A DNA stretch of 64,000 nucleotides from an uncultured Clostridia bacterium (GTDB lineage Bacteria; Bacillota; Clostridia; Christensenellales; Aristaeellaceae). The notes below the pieces were generated by a model. That model saw only the letters and a list, made by a program, of their open reading frames with translations. It was not told the origin of the DNA and ran no database searches. The translations under genes and the position numbers were made by a program. The stretch's first letter is position 1, and the number at the start of each line of letters is the position of its first letter. Shown here piece after piece: positions 54,801 to 63,719 of this stretch. Location: the NCBI GenBank assembly GCA_934647235.1, contig CAKUFG010000005.1, forward strand, positions 43,283-107,282, in the 5' to 3' direction.

Positions 54801-55037
54801 ATGAACGATATGGAAAGGCTGCTCGACGAGCTTGCTCAGATACGGGACGATGTGGACTTCGCCCATGAGGAACGCCTGGTAGAGGACGGCCTGATCGACT
54901 CGCTGGATCTGACCCAGATCATCGCCGCGCTGGACGATGCGTTTGATATCCGCATCTCCGCCGGAGAAATCGAGCCGGAGAACTTTAACAGCGCGGCGGC
55001 CATGCTGGCGCTGGTGCGCAGGTGCCAGTCAAAATGA
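54801..55037 (+). CDS. Acyl/aminoacyl carrier protein (DltC-like)
   Basis: The 78-residue protein has the length and helical layout of a carrier protein. The phosphopantetheine-attachment serine is Ser34 in GLIDSLDLTQIIAALDDAFD, the Asp-Ser-Leu motif of the family, and the following helix ends in the acidic DIRISAGEIEPENF typical of DltC. GAAAGGAG precedes the ATG. The next gene, an adenylation enzyme, starts within its stop (ATGA). It should carry the acyl or amino acid activated by one or both adenylation enzymes and pass it to the MBOAT. Confidence 0.9.
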   Translation: MNDMERLLDELAQIRDDVDFAHEERLVEDGLIDSLDLTQIIAALDDAFDIRISAGEIEPENFNSAAAMLALVRRCQSK

Positions 55038-56524
55038 GCGTGCGCAATGTGCTGGGCTGGCTGGAGGACGCGGCGCGGCTGTCGCCGGACGCGCCTGCCT
55101 TTGCGCAGCCGGAGGGCGGCCTTACCTGGGCGCAGGTGCAAAGCCGGGCGCAGTGCATCGGCAGCCGCCTGGCTCAGCTGATCGCCGGTCAGTCTCCCGT
55201 GCTGATCCTGATGGAAAAAAGCCCCGAATGCCTGTGCGCCATGCTGGGCGCGGTGTATGCGGGCTGCTTTTACACGCCGCTGGATTCCACCATGCCCGAG
55301 GCGCGCATGGCGCTGATTGCCGGCACGCTGCGCCCGGCCGCCGTTCTATATGAGGAACGCTTTGCCGCCCTCGCCAACCGCATCGCAAACGGCGTGCCGG
55401 CGCTCTGCACCACTGATATTCAGGGGGTTCCGGACGAAGCGCTGCTGCGCTGCCGCAGGCAGGCGCACATTGACGGCGATCTGCTGTATGTGCTCTTCAC
55501 CAGCGGCTCCACCGGCACGCCCAAGGGCGTGGCCGTCACCCACCGCAGCGTAATCGATCTGATCGAATGGGCCTGCGATGCGCTGCGCCTGCCCGCAGGC
55601 GTGCGCTTTGGCAGCCAGGCGCCGTTTTACTTTGACAATTCCGTGCTGGATATATACTGCGCCATGCGCATGCGCGGCAGCCTGTACCTGATCCCGCGGG
55701 GCGATTTCCTGTTTCCCAACCGGCTGCTCAGCCGCCTGCGGGAGGCCCGGATCGATACGATCTTCTGGGTGCCCTCCGCTCTGGCGGCGCTGCCGCGGGC
55801 GATGGACTGGCAGGCGGGGTGCCTTCCCCAGCTTCGGCGGGTATTCTTCTGCGGCGAGGTCATGCCCTGCGCCGTGCTGAACCAATGGCGGCGCGCGCTG
55901 CCGCAGGCAGACTATGTAAACATGTACGGCCCTACCGAGATTACCGATGTATGCGCGTGGTATCGGGTGGATCGGGATTTTGCCGATACCGACGCGCTGC
56001 CCATCGGCTTTGCCTGCGCCAACACGCGCATTGTATTGATCGACGGGGAAATCTGCGTCGCAGGCTCCTGCCTGTCCCCCGGCTATTACAACGCGCCGGA
56101 CAAGACCGCCGCAGCCTTTGTTCAGAACCCGCTGCGCCCGCAGCTGCCGGAAATCATCTACAAAACGGGCGATCTGGGCGCGTATAACGAGCGCGGGGAG
56201 CTGATGTTTCTGGGCCGGCGGGACAATCAGATCAAGCGCAGCGGCTACCGCATCGAGCTGGGCGAAATTGAGTGCGCCCTGCAAAGCGCGGCGGGCGTTG
56301 TCCTGGCCTGCTGCTATTACGATGCTGAAAGGGGCAAAATCATCGCCGCCTATACGGGGGACGCGCAGGAGAAGGCGCTCCGGCAGTCCCTGAAGGCCGC
56401 CCTGCCCAAATATATGCTGCCCGACGCTTTGCTCAGGCGCGAAGCCCTGCCCCGCACGGGCAGCGGCAAGCTGGATCGCATCGCCCTGAAACAGGAGGCG
56501 GAACGTGAGCATCTTATCGTTTGA
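55034..56524 (+). CDS. AMP-forming adenylation enzyme (DltA-like) (1)
   Basis: The 496-residue protein has the adenylation-domain motifs in order: LFTSGSTGTPKGVAVTHRS (A3, near residue 155-173), YGPTEITDVCAWY (A5, near 300), YKTGDLGAYNERGELMFLGR (A7-A8) and the final catalytic lysine in TGSGKLDRIALKQ (A10). The size and the hinge region RSGYRIELGEIECAL match DltA, which loads D-alanine on DltC. The substrate pocket residues are not decisive by eye, so D-alanine cannot be claimed. It overlaps the carrier-protein gene by four bases and the MBOAT gene by 20. Confidence 0.9.
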   Translation: MSVRNVLGWLEDAARLSPDAPAFAQPEGGLTWAQVQSRAQCIGSRLAQLIAGQSPVLILMEKSPECLCAMLGAVYAGCFYTPLDSTMPEARMALIAGTLRPAAVLYEERFAALANRIANGVPALCTTDIQGVPDEALLRCRRQAHIDGDLLYVLFTSGSTGTPKGVAVTHRSVIDLIEWACDALRLPAGVRFGSQAPFYFDNSVLDIYCAMRMRGSLYLIPRGDFLFPNRLLSRLREARIDTIFWVPSALAALPRAMDWQAGCLPQLRRVFFCGEVMPCAVLNQWRRALPQADYVNMYGPTEITDVCAWYRVDRDFADTDALPIGFACANTRIVLIDGEICVAGSCLSPGYYNAPDKTAAAFVQNPLRPQLPEIIYKTGDLGAYNERGELMFLGRRDNQIKRSGYRIELGEIECALQSAAGVVLACCYYDAERGKIIAAYTGDAQEKALRQSLKAALPKYMLPDALLRREALPRTGSGKLDRIALKQEAEREHLIV

Positions 56525-57953
56525 ATTCTTTCTGCTGGCCGCAGGGGTAACGGTTGTTTATTACCTGCTGCCGCTCCGCATCCGCTGGACCGCGCTGCTG
56601 CTGGGCAGCGCAGCCTTTCTGCTGCTTTCAGGGTGGCAAAGCATCGCCCACCTGAGCGCCGCCGCGCTTGTCATGTGGGGCGGCGCGCTGCTGCTGGAAA
56701 AGCACAGAAGCCGCTGGGTGCTCGCGCCCCTGCTTGTGCTGGATCTGGGCGCGATGGCCTTTCTGAAGTATTATCCCGCCCTGTCCGGAGCGGCGCTGGT
56801 TTTGCCGCTGGGGCTCAGCTACTATACCTTTCAGGCCGCAGGATACCTGATCGACGTATATCGCGGCAAGGCGCAGGCACAGAAAAATCCCCTGAAGGCG
56901 TGGCTGTTTCTGGGGTATTTTCCGCAGCTGACGCAGGGACCCATTTCAAGCTGGAAGGAGCTGAGCGGGCAGCTGTTCCAGGGCGAGCGTTTTTCGCCCG
57001 AGGGCTTTACGGCCGGCTTTGAGCTGCTTTTGTGGGGATATTTCAAAAAGCTGGTCATCGCCGATCGCCTGGCCCCTGCAACGGACGCGCTGCTGCAGGG
57101 CGGCGAAATGCCGGGATGGTTTATCCTGGGCGGCGCGGCGCTGTACACGGTGCGGCTCTATATGGATTTTTCGGGCGGCATGGATGCGGTGCGCGGCCTG
57201 TCGCGCATGCTGGGCGTTTCCCTGCCGGAAAATTTCCGCCGTCCGTTCTTTGCGCAAAGCCTGGCGGATTACTGGCGGCGCTGGCACATCACGCTGGGCG
57301 CGTGGTTCCGCGCGTATCTGCTGTATCCGCTGATCACCTCCCGCGCGGGTACCGCGCTGGGCAGGGCGAGCGTGCGGCGACTGGGCAGGCAGGCGGGGCG
57401 CGCCGTTCCCAGCGCGCTGGCAACCTGCTGCGTTTTTCTGCTGATCGGCGTATGGCACATGGCCAGCTGGAACGCGGTGGTCTACGGCGCGTATTTCGGC
57501 CTGGCCATGGCGGCGTCGCTGCTGCTGGAGCCTGTATGGAAATCCATGCGGAGCGCCCTGAACCTGCCCAGGCACGGCTGGATGACGGCGCTCCGGCTGG
57601 CGCGCACCTGGCTGCTGATCCTGCCGGCGCAGTATTTTGCCTTTACCCTGTCGCCCGCGCAGGGATTATCGCTGCTGCTGGGCAGCCTTCAGAATTGGCA
57701 GTTCTCCGGCTTCAGCGCGCTGACAGGCGGCGTAATGGCTCCGCTGGAATGGCTGATTGCGGGCGCAGGCTGCGCGGTTGTGCTGACGATCGAAATTCTG
57801 TGCGAGCGCGGAATCGACGTATGCGGCAGGCTGGCCAGGGCGCGCTGCATCGTCCGCTGGCCGGCGCTGCTTGCGCTGCTGCTGTGCATTGCGGTGTTTG
57901 GCATGTACGGCGCGGGCTATGACGGCGCGGCGTTTCTCTACACGCAGTTTTAA
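56505..57953 (+). CDS. MBOAT-family membrane acyltransferase (DltB-like)
   Basis: The 482-residue protein has 10-12 hydrophobic segments and the MBOAT signature: LSYYTFQAAGYLIDVYRGK, GYFPQLTQGPISSWKEL, YMDFSGGMDAVRGLSRMLG, NFRRPFFAQSLADYWRRWHI and the catalytic-type His in GVWHMASWNAVVYG near residue 316. These enzymes move acyl or D-alanyl groups from a carrier to extracellular polymers. AGGAGG precedes the GTG start, which lies inside the adenylation gene. DltB works with DltA, DltC and DltD; all four kinds of protein are here in the order C, A, B, D. Confidence 0.93.
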   Translation: MSILSFEFFLLAAGVTVVYYLLPLRIRWTALLLGSAAFLLLSGWQSIAHLSAAALVMWGGALLLEKHRSRWVLAPLLVLDLGAMAFLKYYPALSGAALVLPLGLSYYTFQAAGYLIDVYRGKAQAQKNPLKAWLFLGYFPQLTQGPISSWKELSGQLFQGERFSPEGFTAGFELLLWGYFKKLVIADRLAPATDALLQGGEMPGWFILGGAALYTVRLYMDFSGGMDAVRGLSRMLGVSLPENFRRPFFAQSLADYWRRWHITLGAWFRAYLLYPLITSRAGTALGRASVRRLGRQAGRAVPSALATCCVFLLIGVWHMASWNAVVYGAYFGLAMAASLLLEPVWKSMRSALNLPRHGWMTALRLARTWLLILPAQYFAFTLSPAQGLSLLLGSLQNWQFSGFSALTGGVMAPLEWLIAGAGCAVVLTIEILCERGIDVCGRLARARCIVRWPALLALLLCIAVFGMYGAGYDGAAFLYTQF

Positions 57954-57970
57954 GCAAGGGGGCAAGCACT

Positions 57971-59041
57971 ATGGCAAAGCAAATCGCATCCCGCAGGCGC
58001 AGGCTCGCCGCGTTCTGGCTGCGGCTGCTCTGCTTTGTCCTGCTGGCCGTGCTGACGCTGGGCTACGCCAATTACGTGCTCACGCCCAAGCATGATTACG
58101 GCATCTGCGCCATGGCCAACCTGTATCGCCAGCCGGACGATTCCATCGACGTGCTGGCCGTTGGCACATCGCTGCTCTACGCGGGCGTAAACACCAATAT
58201 TCTGTGGGATGAATACGGCATCGCCGCCTATGATCTCTGCAGCGCCGAGCAGCCGTTCTGGATCAGCTACTATGTTATCCGCGAGGCGCTGAAAACCCAG
58301 CATCCGCAGGTGATCCTGCTGGACGCAAAGCCCGCCATCTACACGCAGGATTACTCCCGGCACGGCCGCACCATCCTGTCCACCTTCGGCATCCGGGGGC
58401 TGGACAACCGCATCGGCGCAATCCTGGCCTGCGTGGAAAAGCCGCGCGACGCGCTGAGCTATATGCTGGGGCTTCCCGAGGTGCACAATAACTATGCCGC
58501 CGTGACGGGGGAAGATTTCCGCCTGCCGCCCGATAACGGCGGGCGCGGCGCAAGCTGGAAGGGCTATATCGAATCCGACGGCGTCGAGCGCCATCAGCGG
58601 CCCTCCCTGACCTGGAACAATATGTGCCGGAACATGAACGAGCGCGAGGAGGAATACGCCCGCAAAATCTTTGAGCTGGCCCAGCAGGAGGGCATCGCCC
58701 TCTGGCTGATCGGCATGCCCAATCCCGATTACGCGCACGATCATATGTATTACAACACGCTGTGGAGCATCGCGGCGGAATACGGCATACAGGGCGTCAA
58801 CTACAATGATCCCAGCCTGCGCTTCGGGCTGCGCTACTCCTCTGATTTCGCCGACTGGCAGCACCTGAACGTCAAGGGCAGCGTCACCTTTTCAAAAAAG
58901 CTGGGGGCGGATCTGCGCACAGGGCTGAACATTCCCGATCGGCGGGGAGACGCGCGCTATGCATCGTATGACGCATGCGCACAGACATGGTTTGAAAAAT
59001 ACCCGTTCTTTGAATCATCCGGAGTGGAGGGAAACGAATGA
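57971..59041 (+). CDS. Membrane-anchored SGNH-like hydrolase/transferase (DltD-like)
   Basis: The 356-residue protein has one N-terminal membrane anchor (AAFWLRLLCFVLLAVLTLGY) and an extracytoplasmic alpha/beta domain. The probable nucleophile Ser is in VLAVGTSLLYAGVN near residue 65 (Gly-x-Ser), and a late Asp-x-x-His is seen in DWQHLNVKGSVTFSK near residue 297-300. These are the SGNH triad positions found in DltD. AGGGGG precedes the ATG. The following adenylation gene starts within its stop. It probably completes the transfer of the group moved by the MBOAT to the final polymer. Confidence 0.85.
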   Translation: MAKQIASRRRRLAAFWLRLLCFVLLAVLTLGYANYVLTPKHDYGICAMANLYRQPDDSIDVLAVGTSLLYAGVNTNILWDEYGIAAYDLCSAEQPFWISYYVIREALKTQHPQVILLDAKPAIYTQDYSRHGRTILSTFGIRGLDNRIGAILACVEKPRDALSYMLGLPEVHNNYAAVTGEDFRLPPDNGGRGASWKGYIESDGVERHQRPSLTWNNMCRNMNEREEEYARKIFELAQQEGIALWLIGMPNPDYAHDHMYYNTLWSIAAEYGIQGVNYNDPSLRFGLRYSSDFADWQHLNVKGSVTFSKKLGADLRTGLNIPDRRGDARYASYDACAQTWFEKYPFFESSGVEGNE

Positions 59042-60540
59042 AAACGAGCATACTGGCTTACCTGGAAGAAACCGCGCGGCGTGCGCCTCAGAAAACGGCT
59101 TTCTTTGACGATCATGAAAGCCTGAGCTTTGCCGCGCTGCTGGAGCAGGCGCAGCGCATCGGCTCGTACCTGGCGCAGCGCATCGCCCCGCGTCAGCCCG
59201 TGGCGCTGCTGCTGGACGCCCGCAGCATCCGCAACCTGCCGGCGCTGTTTGGCATCCTGTATGCGGGCTGCGCCTACGCGCCGCTGGACATTGCCATGCC
59301 GCCCGAACGGCTGCGGCTGCTGCTGAAGCTGCTTTCGCCTGCCGCCGCGCTGGTGGATGAGCGCGGGGAAAAGGCGATCCGCGCCTGCGAAATGGCGGAT
59401 ATCCCCGTCTGCCGCGAGCAGGACGCTGCCGCCGCGCCCATCGACCAGGCGCTCCTGGACGCCGTGCGCGCGCAGAGCAGCGTGTTTGATCCCCTGTCCA
59501 TCCTCTACACCTCCGGCTCGACGGGCATCCCCAAGGGCTCCGTGCAGACGCATTTCAGCTATCTGCACTGGACGGAGGCCACCATTGCCATGTATGGGCT
59601 GACGGAGCAAACCGTCCTTGCCAATCAGTCGCCCTTCTTCTATGCAAATTCCATTCTGGAGATCTTCCCGCCCGTGGCGCTGGGCGCGTCGGTTTACATG
59701 CTGCCCGCGGGGGCGCTGACCTTCCCGGCGCGGCTGATTGACAGCCTGAACGCCCATTGCGTCACCGAGCTGTGCATGACGCCTTCCAGCTTCATCAGCA
59801 TCGTCCATGCGGGCGCGCTGCGCCCCGGCTGCCTTCCGCACCTGAAATGGGGCATCATGAGCGGCGAATCCATGCCCTGGGGGCCGCTGGAGCGCTGGAT
59901 GGACGCTGCCCCCAATGCCAACTGGTGGCATTTTTACGGCAGCACGGAGATGTTCTCGGTGGCGGTGGGCAAGGTGGCGCGCACGCATCAGCTGGGCGAT
60001 CGCCTGCCCGTGGGCAGGCCCTTCCCGCTGGTGCATATCTGCTTTGTGGATGAAAACGGCGACGCCCTGCCGCCCGGCGAGCCGGGCGAAATGCTGGTAT
60101 CCAGCCCATGGATCGCCAGCGGATACTACCGGGATCCCGAGAGAACCGCATCCTCCTGGGTGGTCGACCCGCTGGGACAGGGCTGGCAGGAGCGCTTCTT
60201 CCGCGGCGGCGATATCGGGTATATCCGGCCGGACGGCCAGCTGATGGTGCTGGGGCGGCGCGATACGCAGATCAAGCATCTGGGCTACCGCATGGAAATC
60301 GGCGAGGTCGAGGCCGCGCTGCAGCATGCGCCCGGCTGGCAGGAGGGCTGCGTGCTCTTTGACGGAGAACGGCTGTGGTGCTTCTATACGGGCGATATCG
60401 ATGAAAAAACGCTGAAAAACAGCCTGCGCGAGCGGCTGGCACGCTATATGCTGCCAGACGTGTTTGTACGCCTGGACGAGCTTCCGCGCACCGCGACCAT
60501 GAAGCTGGATCGAAACGCGCTGAAGCAGCGGATGAAATAA
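59038..60540 (+). CDS. AMP-forming adenylation enzyme (2)
   Basis: This 500-residue protein has the same motifs as the first adenylation enzyme: LYTSGSTGIPKGSVQTHFS (near residue 158), WWHFYGSTEMFSVAVGK (A5), RGGDIGYIRPDGQLMVLGR and KHLGYRMEIGEVEAAL (A8), and the terminal lysine in RTATMKLDRNALKQ. Substrate-side residues differ (HWTEATIAMYGL, then NQSPFFYANSILEIFPPV), so it may activate a different substrate. A single carrier protein stands in the operon, so the two enzymes either share it or use it in sequence. It is the last gene before the bidirectional terminator. Confidence 0.88.
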   Translation: MKTSILAYLEETARRAPQKTAFFDDHESLSFAALLEQAQRIGSYLAQRIAPRQPVALLLDARSIRNLPALFGILYAGCAYAPLDIAMPPERLRLLLKLLSPAAALVDERGEKAIRACEMADIPVCREQDAAAAPIDQALLDAVRAQSSVFDPLSILYTSGSTGIPKGSVQTHFSYLHWTEATIAMYGLTEQTVLANQSPFFYANSILEIFPPVALGASVYMLPAGALTFPARLIDSLNAHCVTELCMTPSSFISIVHAGALRPGCLPHLKWGIMSGESMPWGPLERWMDAAPNANWWHFYGSTEMFSVAVGKVARTHQLGDRLPVGRPFPLVHICFVDENGDALPPGEPGEMLVSSPWIASGYYRDPERTASSWVVDPLGQGWQERFFRGGDIGYIRPDGQLMVLGRRDTQIKHLGYRMEIGEVEAALQHAPGWQEGCVLFDGERLWCFYTGDIDEKTLKNSLRERLARYMLPDVFVRLDELPRTATMKLDRNALKQRMK

Positions 60541-60544
60541 AAAT

Positions 60545-60590
60545 AAGACCGATGAATGACGGCCTGCATGGCGGCATTCATCGGTCTTTT
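60545..60590. terminator. Bidirectional terminator between convergent operons
   Basis: A perfect 13-bp stem (60546-60558 with 60575-60587) has TTTT on the plus side and a T-rich tract on the minus side. It serves the Dlt-like operon and the leftward regulator gene, whose stop codon abuts it. Confidence 0.85.
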
Positions 60591-62059
60591 CAGGCGCCGG
60601 AGGTAAACTGCGAGGGCGTTTTGCCGGTATACTGATGAAACACCTTGGTAAAATAGCTGGAATCATCATACCCCACGCAGGCGGCTACATCGCGCAGCAG
60701 CAGATCGGGCTTTTCCCGCAGCAGCTTCATGGCGGCCTCCATGCGGCAGCGGGTCAGGAAGGCGTTGAAGGTGGTATCGCTGTATTTGCGGAACAGCCTG
60801 CTCAGGTAGGTTTGCGAAATGCCGATCTCATCGCACACGCTTTGCATGCCCAGCGGCTGGGCATAGTTTTCTTCAATGTATTTTACCGCGTAGTCGTACA
60901 GCTCCTGCGTGGACAGCTTGCGGTCGCGGATGCTGCCGTTTTCAAACAGCAGCGTATACACGCTGGACATCAGATCACCGTAGGAGCCTGCGCAGCGGAT
61001 GGTATCGCTGAACTCCGTCAGCGTCTCCTCCAGCTGATTGCTCAGGGGCGGATAGACCGCGACCGCCTGATAAATGATCTGCCGGATCATCTGCCAGGCC
61101 TGCAGCTGCGGCGTTTGCTCCCGCTCCCAGGCGACGGCCAGGGATACAAAGTAATCCTTGATCATGCGGTATTTGCCCATGCTGATAAAGTACGCCAGCT
61201 GCTTGAGATCGGCAGCGGGCAGGCGCGCGCTTTCCTGCACAGCGGAGCCGCCCGCGTAGCGGATGATCTGGTGCTTGCCGATGACCGTTCTATTCTGCAG
61301 CATCTGGATGGCCCATTCGATAAAGCTGGGCAGGGTTTCAATTTCGCGGGCCTGCGGCGTATAAATCGCCGTCCAGGTAGGCAGGCTGCCCGGCTTGGTC
61401 ATATAAACGCTCAGGCCGCTCAAGAACTCCTCCATGGGCATGCTGGGGGCGATGAGAATGCGCTCGTCGTCGTCCCGCCCGCGCAGCACGTCAAAATGCT
61501 CGTCCCTGGGAAACACCATGGATGCGGCGCTCAGCGCGCACGGCAGGCGCATATCCAGATTTCCCCAGCGGATCAGCGCAAAATAGAAGGTTTTCTGGCG
61601 ATAAAGCTGCAGGGCTTTATTCTTGGAATAGGGCTGTCCGCAGGCGATGGCGGGCAGCAGCGTTGCGGCCAGATCGTTGGAGCTGTCGTCCATTTTCTTT
61701 TCCAGCGCCTGCAGGATGGCGGTCATTTTGCTGATGCTGACGGGCTTGAGCAGATACTCGTCCACGCCGGCCTGGATAGCGCCCTGGGCGTATTCAAACT
61801 CGCCGTAGCCGCTGATGATGACGATATGGATATTGGGCTGCATGGCGCGTGCGGACTGCGCCAGCTCGATGCCGTTCATGCCGCGCATGCCGATATCGGT
61901 AATCAGCAGGTCCACCGGATGCTGCTCCAGAAACTGGAAGCCCTGCTCGCCGCTGGCCGCCGTGCCGACCACCTGAAAATTCTGGGCAAACTGCTCGATA
62001 ATGCTTTGCACAAAGCGCAGCGCGGGCATTTCATCATCCACGATCAGAACGCGATACAT
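60590..62059 (-). CDS. AraC-type response regulator (YesN-like)
   Basis: The 489-residue protein has a receiver (MYRVLIVDDEMPALRFVQSI; phospho-acceptor Asp55 in LLITDIGMRGMNG; LLKPVS with the conserved Lys), a 250-residue linker domain, and a C-terminal AraC DNA-binding domain (SVCDEIGISQTYLSRLFRKY and VAACVGYDDSSYFTKVFHQY, ending KTPSQFTSG). The regulator is expected to activate sugar-system promoters by binding direct repeats. GGAGG precedes the ATG. The kinase partner lies 15 kb away at 43.4 kb; both share an identical operator at almost the same distance from their -10 boxes. Confidence 0.93.
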   Translation of the reverse strand: MYRVLIVDDEMPALRFVQSIIEQFAQNFQVVGTAASGEQGFQFLEQHPVDLLITDIGMRGMNGIELAQSARAMQPNIHIVIISGYGEFEYAQGAIQAGVDEYLLKPVSISKMTAILQALEKKMDDSSNDLAATLLPAIACGQPYSKNKALQLYRQKTFYFALIRWGNLDMRLPCALSAASMVFPRDEHFDVLRGRDDDERILIAPSMPMEEFLSGLSVYMTKPGSLPTWTAIYTPQAREIETLPSFIEWAIQMLQNRTVIGKHQIIRYAGGSAVQESARLPAADLKQLAYFISMGKYRMIKDYFVSLAVAWEREQTPQLQAWQMIRQIIYQAVAVYPPLSNQLEETLTEFSDTIRCAGSYGDLMSSVYTLLFENGSIRDRKLSTQELYDYAVKYIEENYAQPLGMQSVCDEIGISQTYLSRLFRKYSDTTFNAFLTRCRMEAAMKLLREKPDLLLRDVAACVGYDDSSYFTKVFHQYTGKTPSQFTSGA

Positions 62060-62092
62060 CGCGGCACCTCCAGAATCGTTTCATCTGGTAAT

Positions 62093-62098
62093 ATTATA
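62093..62098 (-). promoter_or_regulatory. Minus-10 box of the YesN-type regulator gene
   Basis: TATAAT on the minus strand, 34 bases before the ATG, without a consensus -35. The shared motif begins 49 bases upstream of it (50 in the kinase promoter). Confidence 0.5.
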
Positions 62099-62110
62099 AC
62101 ATATAATGGA

Positions 62111-62161
62111 GGAAAATCCAGCACATAACCGGATTTTCCAGTCCCTCGTGCCGGATATTCA
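62111..62161. promoter_or_regulatory. Direct-repeat operator shared with the 45 kb kinase promoter
   Basis: CCGGATTTTCCA (starting 62129) and CCGGATATTCAC (starting 62151) are spaced 22 bases, the same period as at 45243-45278. GTGCCGGATATTCA at 62148-62161 is identical to 45243-45256. In addition GGAAAATCC (62111-62119) and GGATTTTCC (62131-62139) form a perfect inverted repeat. The element lies between the leftward regulator gene and the rightward beta-helix gene. Confidence 0.65.
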
Positions 62162-62277
62162 CAATGCATGCCGGACGGCCGCCTTTTTGCATCCGTCAGG
62201 ATTGCATTTTCCTGTTTATTACAGGGCGCAGTCTGAGATAATTGCAGCAGAATGAAGGGTAAAAAAGGAGAAAACGC

Positions 62278-63708
62278 ATGAAAAAAGCACTTCTTTGGGC
62301 CGCGTTCCTTCTGCTTTTTCCGCTGGCCGCCTGCGGGGAGGTGTATTCCGTTTCCCCACAGGGCATGAGCGTGACGCAGGCGCTTGCGCTGTGCCGGGAC
62401 GGCGATGTGCTCGAGCTGGGCGGCGGCATATACGACGAGGCTCTGGAAAGCTTTCCCATTGTAATTGACAAAGCCGTGGTGCTGCGGGCCGCCGATGGGC
62501 AATCGCCCGTGATCGACGCGCCTGCCTTCAAGGCGGCGCTTCGCGTGGAAGCGGACGGCGTCGCCCTGGAGGGGCTGGATATCTGCTTCCGTCGCACAGG
62601 CGTTTACGCCATAGGCAGCGATCTGCGTATGGAAGGCTGCCGCGTGTCGCTGGCCGATCCGGCCTGGCGCACCTCCTCCTGCGGCATATGGTGCGGCGGC
62701 ATTTACCGCATGACGCTGCGGAACTGCGCCTTTGCCGGCTGCAGCATTGCGCTGGCGGGGCCGCCGCTGTCCGAAAACAGCAAGGGAAAGCCCGTGCTGA
62801 CCGGCCTGTTCGAGGTGGGCGAGGATCCCGCATATTTTACCAGCCATACCATTGAAGGCTGTACGGTAAACGGTAAGCCTCTGTTCTATGCCGCCTGCCA
62901 GGCCAGGGTGGAAGCGCCCGAGAACGCCGGGCAGATCATCTGCTGCGGCTGCGACGAGGTGATCATCCGCAGCGCCGATGTTTCGGACGCCTCCATGGGC
63001 ATGGTGCTGACCTATAACCGCTCTGTTCTCATCGAAAACAGCCGCGCGGATCGCTGCGGGGTGTTCGGCATTTATGCGGCCAAGTGCGAGGGCGGGCTGC
63101 TGAACGGCTGCTCCGCCGCGCAGACCAACCATGGGCTGGATATCCGCGCCAGCAGGCATATGATCCTGCAAAGCTGCACGGCGGCAGACTGCGATCAGGG
63201 GCTGTTCTTTTCCTTTATCGAGGACAGCGCCATGATCGACTGCTCCGTGACCGGCACGGGGCAGGGCTATTTTCTGGCGGCGGGCAGCGGCAATACGCTG
63301 AAAAACTGCGCCGCAATCAACTGTGAAAACGGCTTCAACCTGCAAAAAGAAGGGCATGTGCTGATGCACGGCTGCACGGCGCAGGGCTGCACCGTGTGCG
63401 GCGTGCGGCTGGACGCAACGCCTGCAGCCTTTGCAGGCAACACCCTGCGGGATAACTGGGTGGCCGTGATGGCCTACGGCGGCGCGCAGCTTGACCTGGC
63501 GGATAACTTATTTGAAGGCAGTCGTTGCTGCGGGCTGTACCTGCGGGATATCGCATACAGCCGCTTCAGCGGCAACACCTTTGCCGGCAGCGGGCAGGCC
63601 AGCGTGCAGGTCATCGGGACGCTGGATGGCAGCGTATGGCTGAATAACGCGCTGGACAAGCCCATGGAGGCTGCGCAGGCGGACGAGGGCTTCGGCCTGC
63701 TCCATTGA
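62278..63708 (+). CDS. Right-handed parallel beta-helix lipoprotein
   Basis: The 476-residue protein has a leader with a good lipobox (LLFPLAACGEV, cleavage before Cys19), so it is likely a surface lipoprotein. The mature part is a run of beta-helix coils: VDGVALEGLDICFRRTG-like segments (ADGVALEGLDICFRRTGVYA), SCGIWCGGIYRMTLRNCAFA, GCSAAQTNHGLDIRASRHMI, NCENGFNLQKEGHVLMHGC and RCCGLYLRDIAYSRFSGNTF. Cysteine is unusually frequent in the turns. Such folds occur in polysaccharide lyases, pectinases and binding proteins; no lyase-type catalytic motif is recognisable. AAGGAG precedes the ATG. Confidence 0.85.
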   Translation: MKKALLWAAFLLLFPLAACGEVYSVSPQGMSVTQALALCRDGDVLELGGGIYDEALESFPIVIDKAVVLRAADGQSPVIDAPAFKAALRVEADGVALEGLDICFRRTGVYAIGSDLRMEGCRVSLADPAWRTSSCGIWCGGIYRMTLRNCAFAGCSIALAGPPLSENSKGKPVLTGLFEVGEDPAYFTSHTIEGCTVNGKPLFYAACQARVEAPENAGQIICCGCDEVIIRSADVSDASMGMVLTYNRSVLIENSRADRCGVFGIYAAKCEGGLLNGCSAAQTNHGLDIRASRHMILQSCTAADCDQGLFFSFIEDSAMIDCSVTGTGQGYFLAAGSGNTLKNCAAINCENGFNLQKEGHVLMHGCTAQGCTVCGVRLDATPAAFAGNTLRDNWVAVMAYGGAQLDLADNLFEGSRCCGLYLRDIAYSRFSGNTFAGSGQASVQVIGTLDGSVWLNNALDKPMEAAQADEGFGLLH

Positions 63709-63719
63709 GCGCCGGTTTT

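Noticed and set aside
54801..60540. A canonical D-alanine teichoic-acid operon
   Set aside because: The gene order, the second adenylation enzyme and the sugar-transport context differ, and the substrate pocket cannot be read by eye, so D-alanine was not assigned.
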